This document shows, in pieces, positions 1-7,418 of a DNA stretch of 21,149 bases; position 1 is the first letter of the stretch; every line of letters starts with the position of its first letter. The notes beneath the pieces were generated by a model. The model was not told the origin of the DNA, searched no databases, and saw only the letters and a program-made list of their open reading frames with translations. Made by a program: the position numbers and the translations under genes. The DNA is taken from the IMG/VR virus record IMGVR_UViG_3300028393_000383, positions 1 through 21,149 of that record; one strand, given 5' to 3'. This DNA comes from a virus.

Positions 1-2
1 CT

Positions 3-338
3 GGCTCAGGTTCAATTATCCGTCTATACGATGGCACACAGCCAACTAACGCTAATACTGCTATCTCTACTCAAACCCTATTAGTTAGCTTAACTGTAGC
101 TGGTAGCTTTGGTACAGACTCTAATGGTACGATTACATTAGGTTCAGTTACTAGCGGAACGGCAGTAGCATCAAACACAGCAACATTCTTTCGCATAGTT
201 AAATCTGACGGCACAACAGTAGTAATGGATGGCTCAGTAGGCACTTCAGGCGCTGATATGAACCTCAATACTACGACTATTGCATCAGGTCAAACAGTCA
301 GCATTTCAGCAGGAACAATCATCCGAGCTAACAGTTAA
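3..338 (+). CDS. Virion-associated protein, 3' part only (5' end outside window)
   Basis: The reading frame is open from base 3 to the TAA at 336-338, giving 111 residues with no start in the window. It reads GSGSIIRLYDGTQP at the left edge and ends in GTIIRANS. Composition is Thr/Ser/Gly/Ala-rich with alternating hydrophobic residues, which suggests a beta-sandwich like those in small phage structural proteins next to tail fibres. The next gene begins 8 bases later and its Shine-Dalgarno AAGG overlaps this stop, so the two are likely co-translated. I recognise the style but cannot name a characterised homologue. The virion role is inferred from composition and neighbours. Confidence 0.7.
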   Translation, partial: GSGSIIRLYDGTQPTNANTAISTQTLLVSLTVAGSFGTDSNGTITLGSVTSGTAVASNTATFFRIVKSDGTTVVMDGSVGTSGADMNLNTTTIASGQTVSISAGTIIRANS

Positions 339-346
339 GGTAAATC

Positions 347-1909
347 ATGGCGCTAATTCTTAAAGACCGTGTCCAAGAAACTAGTACCACGACAGGTACT
401 GGGACATTAACGCTTGCTGGCGCTGTTACGCAGTTTCAGACTTTTAGTTCAGCAGTCGGCAACGGCAATACAACTTATTACACTATCTACAATGCTGGCG
501 GTACGCAATGGGAAGTAGGCATTGGTACTGTAGGCGCAGGAACACTTAGCCGTGATACTGTACTTTCATCCAGTAATGCTAATGCTTTGGTCAGCTTTAC
601 AGGCACTTTATATGTATTTGGTGATTACCCTGCTGGCAAAGCGGTATATCAAGATGCTAATGCAAATGTTTCCGCCAATGCTTTTTTAAATACATTACAA
701 ACTATTGCGGCAACAGGCGGTACAACAACTTTAACTGTTGCATCACCATTAGATTATTTAATTACAGGCTCAGGCGGTCAAACGATTAAATTGCCTGATG
801 CCACTACGCTTGTCAATGGAACGGCATATACATTTAATAACAATCAATCTAGCGGTTCAATTACAGTTAATAACAACTCTAATACTTTAGTTGTTTCTAT
901 TCCTTCTGGCGGTTATGTTAGCGTTACATTATTGTCTAATGCAACTTCTGCTGGTTCTTGGGATAGGCATGACCAAAGTCCTTCAAATGTTTCTTGGTCT
1001 ACTAACACTTTAGATTACCCAGGTTCTATTACTTCAGCAACTTGGAATGGTAATAATATTGCATTAAATCGTGGCGGCACAAACGCAAGCTTGACCGCTT
1101 CTGCTGGTTCAGTACCATATTCAACAGCTTCTGCTTTAGCTTTAAGTGCAGTCGGAACAAGTGGTCAAGTATTAACAAGCCAAGGCACAAGCGCACCTAC
1201 ATGGACGACACCTACAACAGGCACAGTAACTAGCGTTACAGGCACAGCCCCCGTAGTATCAAGTGGTGGTAATACTCCTGCTATTAGTATGCCTGCCGCT
1301 ACAGGAAGCGTAAACGGCTATCTTACTAGCACCGATTGGACTACCTTTAATAATAAAGGGTCTGGCTCTGTAACCTCAGTCAATTTAACTGCAAGCACAG
1401 GCATTTCTGTAAGTGGTGGCCCTATCACTTCTAGCGGTTCTATTACAGTAACTAATACTGCCCCAATGACTTATCCTGGTGCTGGTATTGGCAACTCTAC
1501 AGGTAGCGCATGGGGAACAAGTTATACAACTAGCGGTACAGGTACAGTCGTTGCTCTAGCTACTGCCCCAGCATTGAACACCCCAGTAGTCACAAATTAC
1601 ACAGAAACGCTCTACGCTCCTGCTGCTGGTTCTAGCTTTACAGTCAGCCTTGCTAACGGAACAGTACAAGAACTAAGCCTTAACGCTAACGGCACAATTA
1701 CATTGCCTAGCTCAGTAGCTGGTAAATCTTTTGTAATTATTGTTACTTACTCAGGTGCTTATACATTGACTTGGGCTGGTGGCTCTACGATTAAATGGCC
1801 TGGTGGCACAGCACCTACAGCATCATCTGCAAGCGGTAAATATGACATCTTTACTTTCTTCCAAGATGGCACAAATACCTACGGCAACTCTTTTGGATTG
1901 AACTACTAA
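347..1909 (+). CDS. Tail fibre / receptor-binding-like structural protein, 520 aa
   Basis: Probable appendage protein. The N-terminal ~90 residues (start MALILKDRVQETS) look like an attachment domain seen at the start of many phage structural proteins. Residues 100-240 are beta-rich. Residues 240-290 carry an RGGTNAS...GQVLTSQGTSAPTW segment, and 324-338 carry GYLTSTDWTTFNNKG, a motif common in repetitive phage fibres. The C-terminus (about 455-520) forms a small beta domain ending FGLNY. There are no Cys residues and very few charged residues, which fits an extracellular beta-fibre. ATG 347 has Shine-Dalgarno AAGG at 337-340 with six bases of spacing. The stop overlaps the next ATG (TAATG at 1907-1911). 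The fibre role is inferred from motifs and composition; the receptor is unknown. Confidence 0.75.
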   Translation: MALILKDRVQETSTTTGTGTLTLAGAVTQFQTFSSAVGNGNTTYYTIYNAGGTQWEVGIGTVGAGTLSRDTVLSSSNANALVSFTGTLYVFGDYPAGKAVYQDANANVSANAFLNTLQTIAATGGTTTLTVASPLDYLITGSGGQTIKLPDATTLVNGTAYTFNNNQSSGSITVNNNSNTLVVSIPSGGYVSVTLLSNATSAGSWDRHDQSPSNVSWSTNTLDYPGSITSATWNGNNIALNRGGTNASLTASAGSVPYSTASALALSAVGTSGQVLTSQGTSAPTWTTPTTGTVTSVTGTAPVVSSGGNTPAISMPAATGSVNGYLTSTDWTTFNNKGSGSVTSVNLTASTGISVSGGPITSSGSITVTNTAPMTYPGAGIGNSTGSAWGTSYTTSGTGTVVALATAPALNTPVVTNYTETLYAPAAGSSFTVSLANGTVQELSLNANGTITLPSSVAGKSFVIIVTYSGAYTLTWAGGSTIKWPGGTAPTASSASGKYDIFTFFQDGTNTYGNSFGLNY

Positions 1910-3870
1910 TGTTTAGTGCTGCGTCTAAAACAGGCAGTCAGCCTGCCGCTGTTGCCGCTAATTACATCGAGGATGTATTTTCTACTTGGTTATATACAGG
2001 TAACGGCACATCACAAACTATCAATAATGGTATTGATGTAACAGGCAAAGGTGGATTAGTTTGGATAAAAGATAGAACTGCTGTTCGTGACCATTCATTA
2101 CACGACACTATTCGTGGCAATTTATATACTCTTAATTCTTCAAGCAATGGTGGTCAATCATACAATTTTGACATGTCATTTCTTTCAAACGGGTTTTCTC
2201 TTAATGATGATAACTTTGCTTCAAATAAATCAGGTGACAAATATGTTTCATGGACATTTGCCAAACAACCTAAGTTTTTTGACATAGTTACTTATACTGG
2301 TGATAATACTTATGCTAGAGCAATAAACCATAATCTTGGTTCTGTGCCAGGAATGATTATTGTTAAATGTATAAGCACTACAGGCAACTGGAGAGTTTGG
2401 CAAAGGTCTGCAAATGCAGGCGGTGGCGATGGAAACGCTTATGGCGTATTAAATTTAACCAATGCATTTGTTAGAGATGATGGAACTACTTGGGGTGACC
2501 CTGCTACTGTAGGATATGTTGCTCCAACAAGTACAAATTTTACAGTTAGTGCAACTCCAACTGTAAATTCTAATGGTCAAACTTATGTTGCTTATATATT
2601 TGCCCATAACGCTGGTGGTTTTGGCACAACAGGAACAGATAATGTAATTAGTTGTGGGTCATTTACTAAAGATGGTAGTAATAACGCTACAGTTAATTTA
2701 GGATATGAGCCACAATGGATTCTTGTAAAGTGTTCTGATAGTAGTAGTGGGGTAGGAGCAAATTGGATATTAGCTGATAATATGAGGGGCGCAAATTATT
2801 CCAATACCCCTTATCTTGAAGCAAACGCATCTATTGCCGAACAAACTAATGGTGGCCCTTTCTTTGTACCAACTGCTACAGGGTTTCAAATAAATGGTTT
2901 GAGTGGTGGTACTGGTTCGTCTACTCATATTTATATGGCAATCCGTAGACCAATGAAAGTGCCTACAGATGCTACTACTGTGTTTAAACCTATAACATAT
3001 ACAGGCAATAGCTCTACACAAGTTCTTACTACAGGATTTACTGTAGATGCAGAGTTTGTTGATAATAGAACCCCTGGCGGTCAAGGTTGGCAACCAGGTT
3101 TTAACGACAGACTTCGTGGAAATGGGTTTTATCTTACATCATCTAGCACAGCAGCAGAAGGTGATTTTTCAGCAGGACTTCCAACTGAATTTCAATCTAA
3201 TACTGCGGTAAATAGAACAAGTGCTTACTATAATTATGACGGTGGTGGTGGTGGTGCATATACTTATGTTACTTGGACTTTAGCTCGCAGACCAGGATTC
3301 TTTGATGAGGTTTGTTATACAGGGGATAACACATATGCAGAACGGCCACATAACTTAACAGTTGTTCCTGAAATTTGGATTACAAAAAAGCGTAACGATG
3401 TAGGTGACTGGATTAGTTATTCGTATGGGTTACAAAAATATGGATTGTTAAACACAACAGCGGCTTTTACATCTTTTACAAGAACAGCGTCAACAACAGG
3501 ATTTCAACCAACGCTTGATGGCCCAGGCTCATCTTATGTAACCTACTTATTTGCTACTTGTCCTGGTGTATCTAAAGTTGGTTCTTATACAGGTAACGGC
3601 ACTACACAAGCTATTTCATGTGGATTTACTGGTGGAGCTACGTTTGTATTAATTAAGCGTACAGATTCTACTGGTGATTGGTATGTTTACGACACAGCTA
3701 GAGGAATGACTACGCTTACAGACCCTTATTTATTGTTAAATTCTACGGCAGCAGAATCAGCGACTTTAGGCTCTGTAACAACAACCTCTGGTGGATTTAC
3801 AGTAAACGCAACAATTCTTGCTGCAATTAATACAAGCGGTGCTTCTTATATCTTTTTAGCTATTGCATAG
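1909..3870 (+). CDS. Large repeat-containing tail/appendage protein (DUF7483-like repeats), 653 aa
   Basis: The protein is made of about six diverged repeats of 90-120 residues. Each opens with a YTGN/YTGD-type turn (near residues 29, 129, 251, 364, 470 and 560), followed by a hydrophobic strand of the type P..I.VK and often a W.....D..RG ending. I associate this pattern with the DUF7483-type domain of phage tail proteins; the family assignment is from memory. Glycines and aromatic residues at strand ends suggest stacked beta domains. The start ATG shares its A with the upstream stop (TAATG), so it is probably translated by coupling; no strong Shine-Dalgarno site is seen. Its Arg codons are mixed AGA and CGT. 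A role as a host-recognition or decoration protein is inferred. Confidence 0.7.
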   Translation: MFSAASKTGSQPAAVAANYIEDVFSTWLYTGNGTSQTINNGIDVTGKGGLVWIKDRTAVRDHSLHDTIRGNLYTLNSSSNGGQSYNFDMSFLSNGFSLNDDNFASNKSGDKYVSWTFAKQPKFFDIVTYTGDNTYARAINHNLGSVPGMIIVKCISTTGNWRVWQRSANAGGGDGNAYGVLNLTNAFVRDDGTTWGDPATVGYVAPTSTNFTVSATPTVNSNGQTYVAYIFAHNAGGFGTTGTDNVISCGSFTKDGSNNATVNLGYEPQWILVKCSDSSSGVGANWILADNMRGANYSNTPYLEANASIAEQTNGGPFFVPTATGFQINGLSGGTGSSTHIYMAIRRPMKVPTDATTVFKPITYTGNSSTQVLTTGFTVDAEFVDNRTPGGQGWQPGFNDRLRGNGFYLTSSSTAAEGDFSAGLPTEFQSNTAVNRTSAYYNYDGGGGGAYTYVTWTLARRPGFFDEVCYTGDNTYAERPHNLTVVPEIWITKKRNDVGDWISYSYGLQKYGLLNTTAAFTSFTRTASTTGFQPTLDGPGSSYVTYLFATCPGVSKVGSYTGNGTTQAISCGFTGGATFVLIKRTDSTGDWYVYDTARGMTTLTDPYLLLNSTAAESATLGSVTTTSGGFTVNATILAAINTSGASYIFLAIA

Positions 3871-3878
3871 GATAAATT

Positions 3879-4358
3879 ATGTTAGTTCGAGTTCGTGATA
3901 CTGGTGCTGTAATGTACCTTCCACAATGGGAGCAAACCTTCCCTGATACTTCTTTTCCTAATCCTATTCCTGTAGAAACTCTTAATGAGTTTGGTGCAGA
4001 TGTAGTGTTAGATGGCCCATACCCTACTTGCGGTATTTATCAGTATGTCATCTCTGGCCCTGTAATTGAGCAAGATGGCGCATGGTATACATCGTTTATT
4101 GTTGAAGATATGGATGCAGAGCAGATTGCCGCCAAAAACGCAGAATTAGCCGCCAATAACAAAGCTAAAGGCAAGCAAATACTATCTGATACTGATTGGA
4201 CTGCTATTGCTTCTGTTGCTGATTCTGCCGAATCAAACCCTTATTTGACTAACCGCCAAGCATTTTTAGAGTATCGCTCTGCCGTTAGAGCTATTGTGCT
4301 TAACCCTGCTTTTGATTCAGTATTCCCTACAGAACCAACAGAGGTATGGAGTAGCTAA
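3879..4358 (+). CDS. Tail-fibre-assembly / tail-assembly-chaperone-like protein, 159 aa
   Basis: The N-terminal ~75 residues are a small beta-type region. Residues 80-100 are a charged Ala/Lys helix. The C-terminal part has TDW at 105-107 and a helix with YRSAVRAI at 132-139, ending in VFPTEPTEVW. The arrangement TDW ... Q.(F/W)..YR..(L/V)R.I ... P is typical of phage tail assembly chaperones such as the XkdW and tail-fibre-assembly groups, which are usually encoded directly after the fibre they serve, as here. ATG 3879 has AGGA at 3869-3872 overlapping the upstream TAG. The stop overlaps the next ATG (TAATG at 4356-4360). Likely a non-virion or minor chaperone for the two upstream proteins; this is inference from motif and position. 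Confidence 0.65.
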   Translation: MLVRVRDTGAVMYLPQWEQTFPDTSFPNPIPVETLNEFGADVVLDGPYPTCGIYQYVISGPVIEQDGAWYTSFIVEDMDAEQIAAKNAELAANNKAKGKQILSDTDWTAIASVADSAESNPYLTNRQAFLEYRSAVRAIVLNPAFDSVFPTEPTEVWSS

Positions 4359-5023
4359 TGCTAGGTTTTACCCCGTTCTCGACTAATCCTATATCGGATA
4401 TACAACTTCCTGCAATTACAGGAACAATTAATGTAACCGATAGTAACGATACTGCTACTCTTACAGGTACAGTAGCTAATCCTATTGTTACAGGGACTAT
4501 TTCGGCAACGGATAGTAACGATACTGCTAATATTACAGGTGCTGTTCTTGTACCATCTACAGGCACTATTTCAGCTACAGATAGCAACGACACAGCAAGC
4601 ATTGAAGGCTTTGTTGGCGTACCTGTAACAGGCGATACCCATGACGGCTTTACTCGTAAAGAAATTGAAAGAGCTAGAAAATTACAAGCAAAGATAGCTA
4701 AATTAGAAAAGCAGCGTTTAGACGCTTATCGTAAGGCTCAAGCTGACCGCAAATCTGCTATTAAGGAATTGGTAGACCCAACTCCTAAAAACAAGCAAAA
4801 GAAAAATAAAGTACAATCCAATCAAGAAGTTAGCGAAGATATACCGTCTGAGATAACTGCATTAGACAATACCATCGCTAACCTTGTTAAACAACAACAA
4901 GAACTTTTGCATGGCGTAATGCTTAGACAAGAGCTAGTTCGGATACAAACCGAAATGGCTATCTTAGAAGCAAAACGCTTGCAAGAATTAGACGATGAGG
5001 AAGCATTATTACTACTACTTTAA
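4358..5023 (+). CDS. Repeat plus coiled-coil protein of unknown function, 221 aa
   Basis: Residues 23-92 hold three near-identical 23-24-residue repeats of the form T-I-(S/N)-(A/V)-TDSNDTA-x-(L/I)-x-G, suggesting short beta hairpins. Residues 93-221 are highly charged and helical. They include a Lys/Arg/Ala-rich coiled coil (about 100-140), a basic linker around PKNKQKKNK, and a second Gln/Glu/Leu coiled coil (about 162-216). ATG 4358 follows GGAG at 4348-4351 and overlaps the upstream stop. The protein ends in five Leu codons before TAA 5021-5023, exactly where the next gene's 5' end becomes ambiguous; loss of one base there would extend this frame to the TAA at 5064-5066. No enzymatic motif is seen. 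A minor virion component is plausible but unproven. Confidence 0.65.
   Translation: MLGFTPFSTNPISDIQLPAITGTINVTDSNDTATLTGTVANPIVTGTISATDSNDTANITGAVLVPSTGTISATDSNDTASIEGFVGVPVTGDTHDGFTRKEIERARKLQAKIAKLEKQRLDAYRKAQADRKSAIKELVDPTPKNKQKKNKVQSNQEVSEDIPSEITALDNTIANLVKQQQELLHGVMLRQELVRIQTEMAILEAKRLQELDDEEALLLLL
4424..4633 (+). repeat. Three tandem coding repeats, about 69-72 bp each
   Basis: Units at 4424-4495, 4496-4564 and 4565-4633 encode the TDSNDTA repeats of the 221-aa protein. The core words GATAGTAACGATACTGCTA (units 1 and 2) and GATAGCAACGACACAGCAA (unit 3) differ mainly at third codon positions, so the protein repeat is kept while the DNA drifts. Confidence 0.85.
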
Positions 5024-5118
5024 ATCCACACCAACAATACAAGTTAGCCTACGAGCATCTTCATAATGGCAGATTAGAGCAAGGATTTAGATTATTTGAG
5101 TATCGTTGGCACGATGCG
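4995..5118 (+). other. Coding-like 5' extension of the glycosyltransferase gene, out of reach of a standard start
   Basis: In the glycosyltransferase frame the DNA is open from 4999 and encodes LNPHQQYKLAYEHL (from 5020) and then NGRLEQGFRLFEYRW (to 5109). This is the TPR-type helix pair with a G...G...(Y/F)E.RW ending that normally precedes the GT9-like domain in TPR-glycosyltransferase proteins. No in-frame ATG, GTG or TTG exists between the upstream TGA (4996-4998) and 5119. Two candidates remain. One is ATT at 5008, six bases after GAGGA (4997-5001). The other is ATG 4995 in the +0 frame (MRKHYYY...), which joins the correct frame if one base of CTTTAAA (5018-5024) is lost or skipped. The coding nature is well supported; the mechanism is open. 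Confidence 0.6.
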
Positions 5119-5913
5119 GTGATGGCAAACCAAGCTCAACCATACATTCAGCCATTAAAAATGCCTGTTTGGAGAGGTGAAAGTTTATTAGGGAAAACCA
5201 TTACTGTCCTTGCAGAGCAAGGTTTTGGTGACATTATTCAGTATGCTCGATTCCTACCTTTTTTAAAGGTCATGGGAGCTAAGTCTGTAGTGCTATTGCA
5301 AAACGGCTCATTACATCGTTTATTTGGTCAAATGGACTGTGTTGATGTATTTAGCAATATGCCAGAAGAAGGCATTGCTACTGAGTCTGACTACTGGATT
5401 GGCATGATTTCTTTGCCTTATTACATTAGCCTAGCGCCAGCGTATGCAAGGGCTTTATTCCCTATGACAGCCAAAAAAATAGTAGGCTCAGAAGGCTATT
5501 TAGATGCTTTGCCTAGCAATATCCCTAAAAAATTAGCAGTAAATTGGGCTACTTCTAAAGGTCTTTTGCATTATGTCCGCACAATGCGACCTGAAACTAT
5601 GCTGGAATTAGTAGGTAATGACGCTTATTCATTTAATCCCCAAGAAGATAGATTCTGGTCACCTTTGCCTAATGATGGTTGGAAAGAGGATTGGAATAAG
5701 ACTGCAAGCCATTTAAAAGCCTGTAAAGGGCTTGTGACTGTTGATACAGGCATAGCGCACCTAGCTGGTGCTTTGGGTGTTAAAACCGTCTGCATCATGC
5801 CTAAAAAAGAGTTTAAATGCTGGCGTTGGAAACATGGTTCTTGGTACGACTCAGTAGTGACGGTCGAAGAAGATGAATTGCACAAGATACCTGAACTTAT
5901 TGGGAGAATGTAA
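5119..5913 (+). CDS. TPR/GT9-type glycosyltransferase-like protein (5' end uncertain)
   Basis: Probable sugar transferase related to the heptosyltransferase-like (GT9, GT-B fold) domain of TPR-containing glycosyltransferases. Numbered from GTG 5119 (264 aa), the P.W.GE.L.GKTITV stretch is at about 16-30, the family-typical AEQGFGD loop at 32-38, and the C-terminal signature TVDTGIAHLAGALG at 207-220 (the D-T/S-..-H..GALG sugar-nucleotide site), followed by WRW...SWY at 235-243. The middle (140-200) is degenerate relative to typical members. GTG 5119 lies inside the conserved region, so the real protein almost certainly starts about 30-40 residues earlier. The stop overlaps the next ATG (TAATG). 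It sits inside the virion module, so virion-protein or host-surface glycosylation is possible; donor and acceptor are unknown. Confidence 0.75.
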   Translation: MMANQAQPYIQPLKMPVWRGESLLGKTITVLAEQGFGDIIQYARFLPFLKVMGAKSVVLLQNGSLHRLFGQMDCVDVFSNMPEEGIATESDYWIGMISLPYYISLAPAYARALFPMTAKKIVGSEGYLDALPSNIPKKLAVNWATSKGLLHYVRTMRPETMLELVGNDAYSFNPQEDRFWSPLPNDGWKEDWNKTASHLKACKGLVTVDTGIAHLAGALGVKTVCIMPKKEFKCWRWKHGSWYDSVVTVEEDELHKIPELIGRM

Positions 5914-6308
5914 TGTTAGTAAAGATTCAAAAATGTTGCCCATCTTGTAAACAAAATAGTGAAGATTACGACTATTCGCAAATGGATGACAAGGAAAAAT
6001 ACCTTTATTACTGGGGATTTGAGTTTGGTAGCCCAGAAGCTGAAGAAGCTTGGCAACAAAAGCTAGAAATGACGCCCAAAGAAACCGCTATGGTGATGTC
6101 TGACATTGACGGATATGTAAGCCAAGTTGATGGCTCATGGATTAAAAGCCGTAGCGAGCATAGAAGCCACCTCAAACAACACAGAATGATTGAACTTGGC
6201 AATGATGTGCCGCAGCAACATAAAGCTATTGAAATCAACAATAAATCTAATGAGGCAAGAAAGCGTCAAATTGCTGAATTGGCGTATTCCAAACTTAACT
6301 ACAGATAA
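5913..6308 (+). CDS. Conserved phage protein with CC..C N-terminus, upstream of scaffold, 131 aa
   Basis: Small acidic/basic mixed protein. The N-terminus has C8, C9 and C12 (KCCPSCKQ), half of a possible metal knuckle; no second CxxC is present. The central region is helical and rich in E, K and W. Residues about 63-97 contain the SDIDGYVSQVDGSWIKSRSEHR pattern followed by HRMIELGND. I recall this D...Y...VDG..I.SRS.H..HL...G.IE.GN signature from unnamed proteins encoded between portal and scaffold in many phages, which matches its place directly before the scaffold. Start ATG 5913 has GGGAGA at 5902-5907 and overlaps the upstream stop. The function is unknown. A role in procapsid assembly is only positional inference. 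Confidence 0.65.
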   Translation: MLVKIQKCCPSCKQNSEDYDYSQMDDKEKYLYYWGFEFGSPEAEEAWQQKLEMTPKETAMVMSDIDGYVSQVDGSWIKSRSEHRSHLKQHRMIELGNDVPQQHKAIEINNKSNEARKRQIAELAYSKLNYR

Positions 6309-6316
6309 GGAACATC

Positions 6317-7378
6317 ATGTCAGAAGAATTAGACCGTAGGTCAATGATAGAAGCAGCAATGGAGCAGGCTGAAGAAGGTACTTTAGAGTCACCAGACGAG
6401 GTAGAAATTGAACTTTCAAAAGACGATATATCTGAAGAAAATGAGCAAGCTCGTGATGAAAAAGGGCGGTTTGCTAACGAACAGGAACAATCGGATGGTG
6501 AAACTGTTGAACTTGAAGCTAGAGCGCCAGAGGAGAATACAGAGGAACAAGTAGAGTACAAGCGCCCAACTACCTGGAAGAAGGAATACAAGGAAATTTG
6601 GGACAAAATGGAGAAAGGCGAGCAGATTAACAGAGATGACTTTGTTAAATTTGCCCAATATGCCAATCAGCGTGAATCTGAATACCAGCGTGGCGTAAGC
6701 ACCTATAAGGCTGAAGCTGATGAAGCCAAACAGTTAAAAGAGGCAATTATTCCTTTTGTTCCTGAATTGCAAAAACAAGGCATCAATCCTGCTACTTGGA
6801 TTAATAACCTAGGTCGGGCGCACATGGTGCTAAGTTCTGCCCCCCAAGAGCAAAAAGTTCAAATGTTTCAAAAGCTTGCAAGCGATTATGGTATACAATT
6901 AAACAATATGGGCCAAGTACAACAACTTGACCCTTATGCCCAACAATTGATGAGCCAATTACAATCGGTAAATCAAGAGGTAAGTGTAATAAAAAGTAGA
7001 TTTGCCCAAGAGGAAAATAACCGCCTCATGGGAGAGATTGAAAGTTTTAAGAGTGGTGGTAATGCACCGCACTTTGAATTGGTAAGGGAAGAAATGGCTC
7101 AACTCCTTGAGCTAGGGAAGGCCCAAGACCTGAAAACGGCTTATAAGCTGGCTGTTCGTATTAACGATGAAGCATGGGCTTTAGAACAAGAGAAACTCAT
7201 CTCTGGTGCAAAGCAACAAGCTTCAAAGGCGAATCAGGTAGCTAAAGCTAAGGCTGCTGCTGTAAGTCCACGCTCCGTTACTCCTAGCGGACAATCGACA
7301 AATGGTACAGATAAGAAGGATAGACGCTCAATTATTGCCGACCAATTAAATTCAGGCGCATTGAGTGGCAGGGTTTAA
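6317..7378 (+). CDS. Capsid scaffolding protein (putative), 353 aa
   Basis: Likely the scaffold around which the procapsid assembles. Residues 1-80 are strongly acidic (E/D-rich), 86-100 contain WKKEYKEIWDKMEK, and 115-300 are predominantly helical, with a Gln-rich middle and probable coiled coil at 205-245. The C-terminus is Ala/Lys-rich and then Ser/Thr/Gly-rich (about 300-353) with KKDRRSIIADQLNSG, resembling the basic capsid-binding tail of scaffolds. There are no Cys residues and no enzymatic motif; whether it contains a protease cannot be seen. It lies 40 bases before the major capsid gene, the standard place. ATG 6317 has AAGGA at 6307-6311. The call rests on composition and synteny. 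Confidence 0.75.
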   Translation: MSEELDRRSMIEAAMEQAEEGTLESPDEVEIELSKDDISEENEQARDEKGRFANEQEQSDGETVELEARAPEENTEEQVEYKRPTTWKKEYKEIWDKMEKGEQINRDDFVKFAQYANQRESEYQRGVSTYKAEADEAKQLKEAIIPFVPELQKQGINPATWINNLGRAHMVLSSAPQEQKVQMFQKLASDYGIQLNNMGQVQQLDPYAQQLMSQLQSVNQEVSVIKSRFAQEENNRLMGEIESFKSGGNAPHFELVREEMAQLLELGKAQDLKTAYKLAVRINDEAWALEQEKLISGAKQQASKANQVAKAKAAAVSPRSVTPSGQSTNGTDKKDRRSIIADQLNSGALSGRV

Positions 7379-7418
7379 CTTAGTCTAATTTTGGACACAT
7401 TTTTTAAGGATAATTATC

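Noticed and set aside
71-268. Antisense open frame of 65 codons opposite the left-edge gene
   Set aside because: It mirrors a Thr/Ser/Val-rich coding frame; no ribosome site or independent protein features.
2770-3093. Antisense open frame of 107 codons in the 653-aa gene
   Set aside because: Shadow of the repeat-rich sense gene. Composition (many Cys, Ser, Arg and His) is typical of a non-coding frame, and no other gene runs on the minus strand.
347-3870. Possible diversity-generating retroelement target in the fibre genes
   Set aside because: No reverse transcriptase or template repeat is present in the window and no variable repeat pair is visible. It could only be judged with the rest of the genome.
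4327-4602. Antisense 91-codon frame with internal repeats
   Set aside because: Its repeats are simply the reverse complement of the TDSNDTA coding repeats.
5018-5024. CTTTAAA as a canonical -1 slippery heptamer joining the 221-aa protein to the glycosyltransferase
   Set aside because: In the frame of the upstream gene the codons are CTT TAA, not X-XXY-YYZ, and no downstream pseudoknot is evident. Other explanations for the frame problem are simpler.
6295-6666. Antisense 123-codon Ser-rich frame opposite the scaffold start
   Set aside because: The Glu-rich sense sequence (GAA/GAG) yields Ser/Phe/Leu codons on the other strand; no start context.
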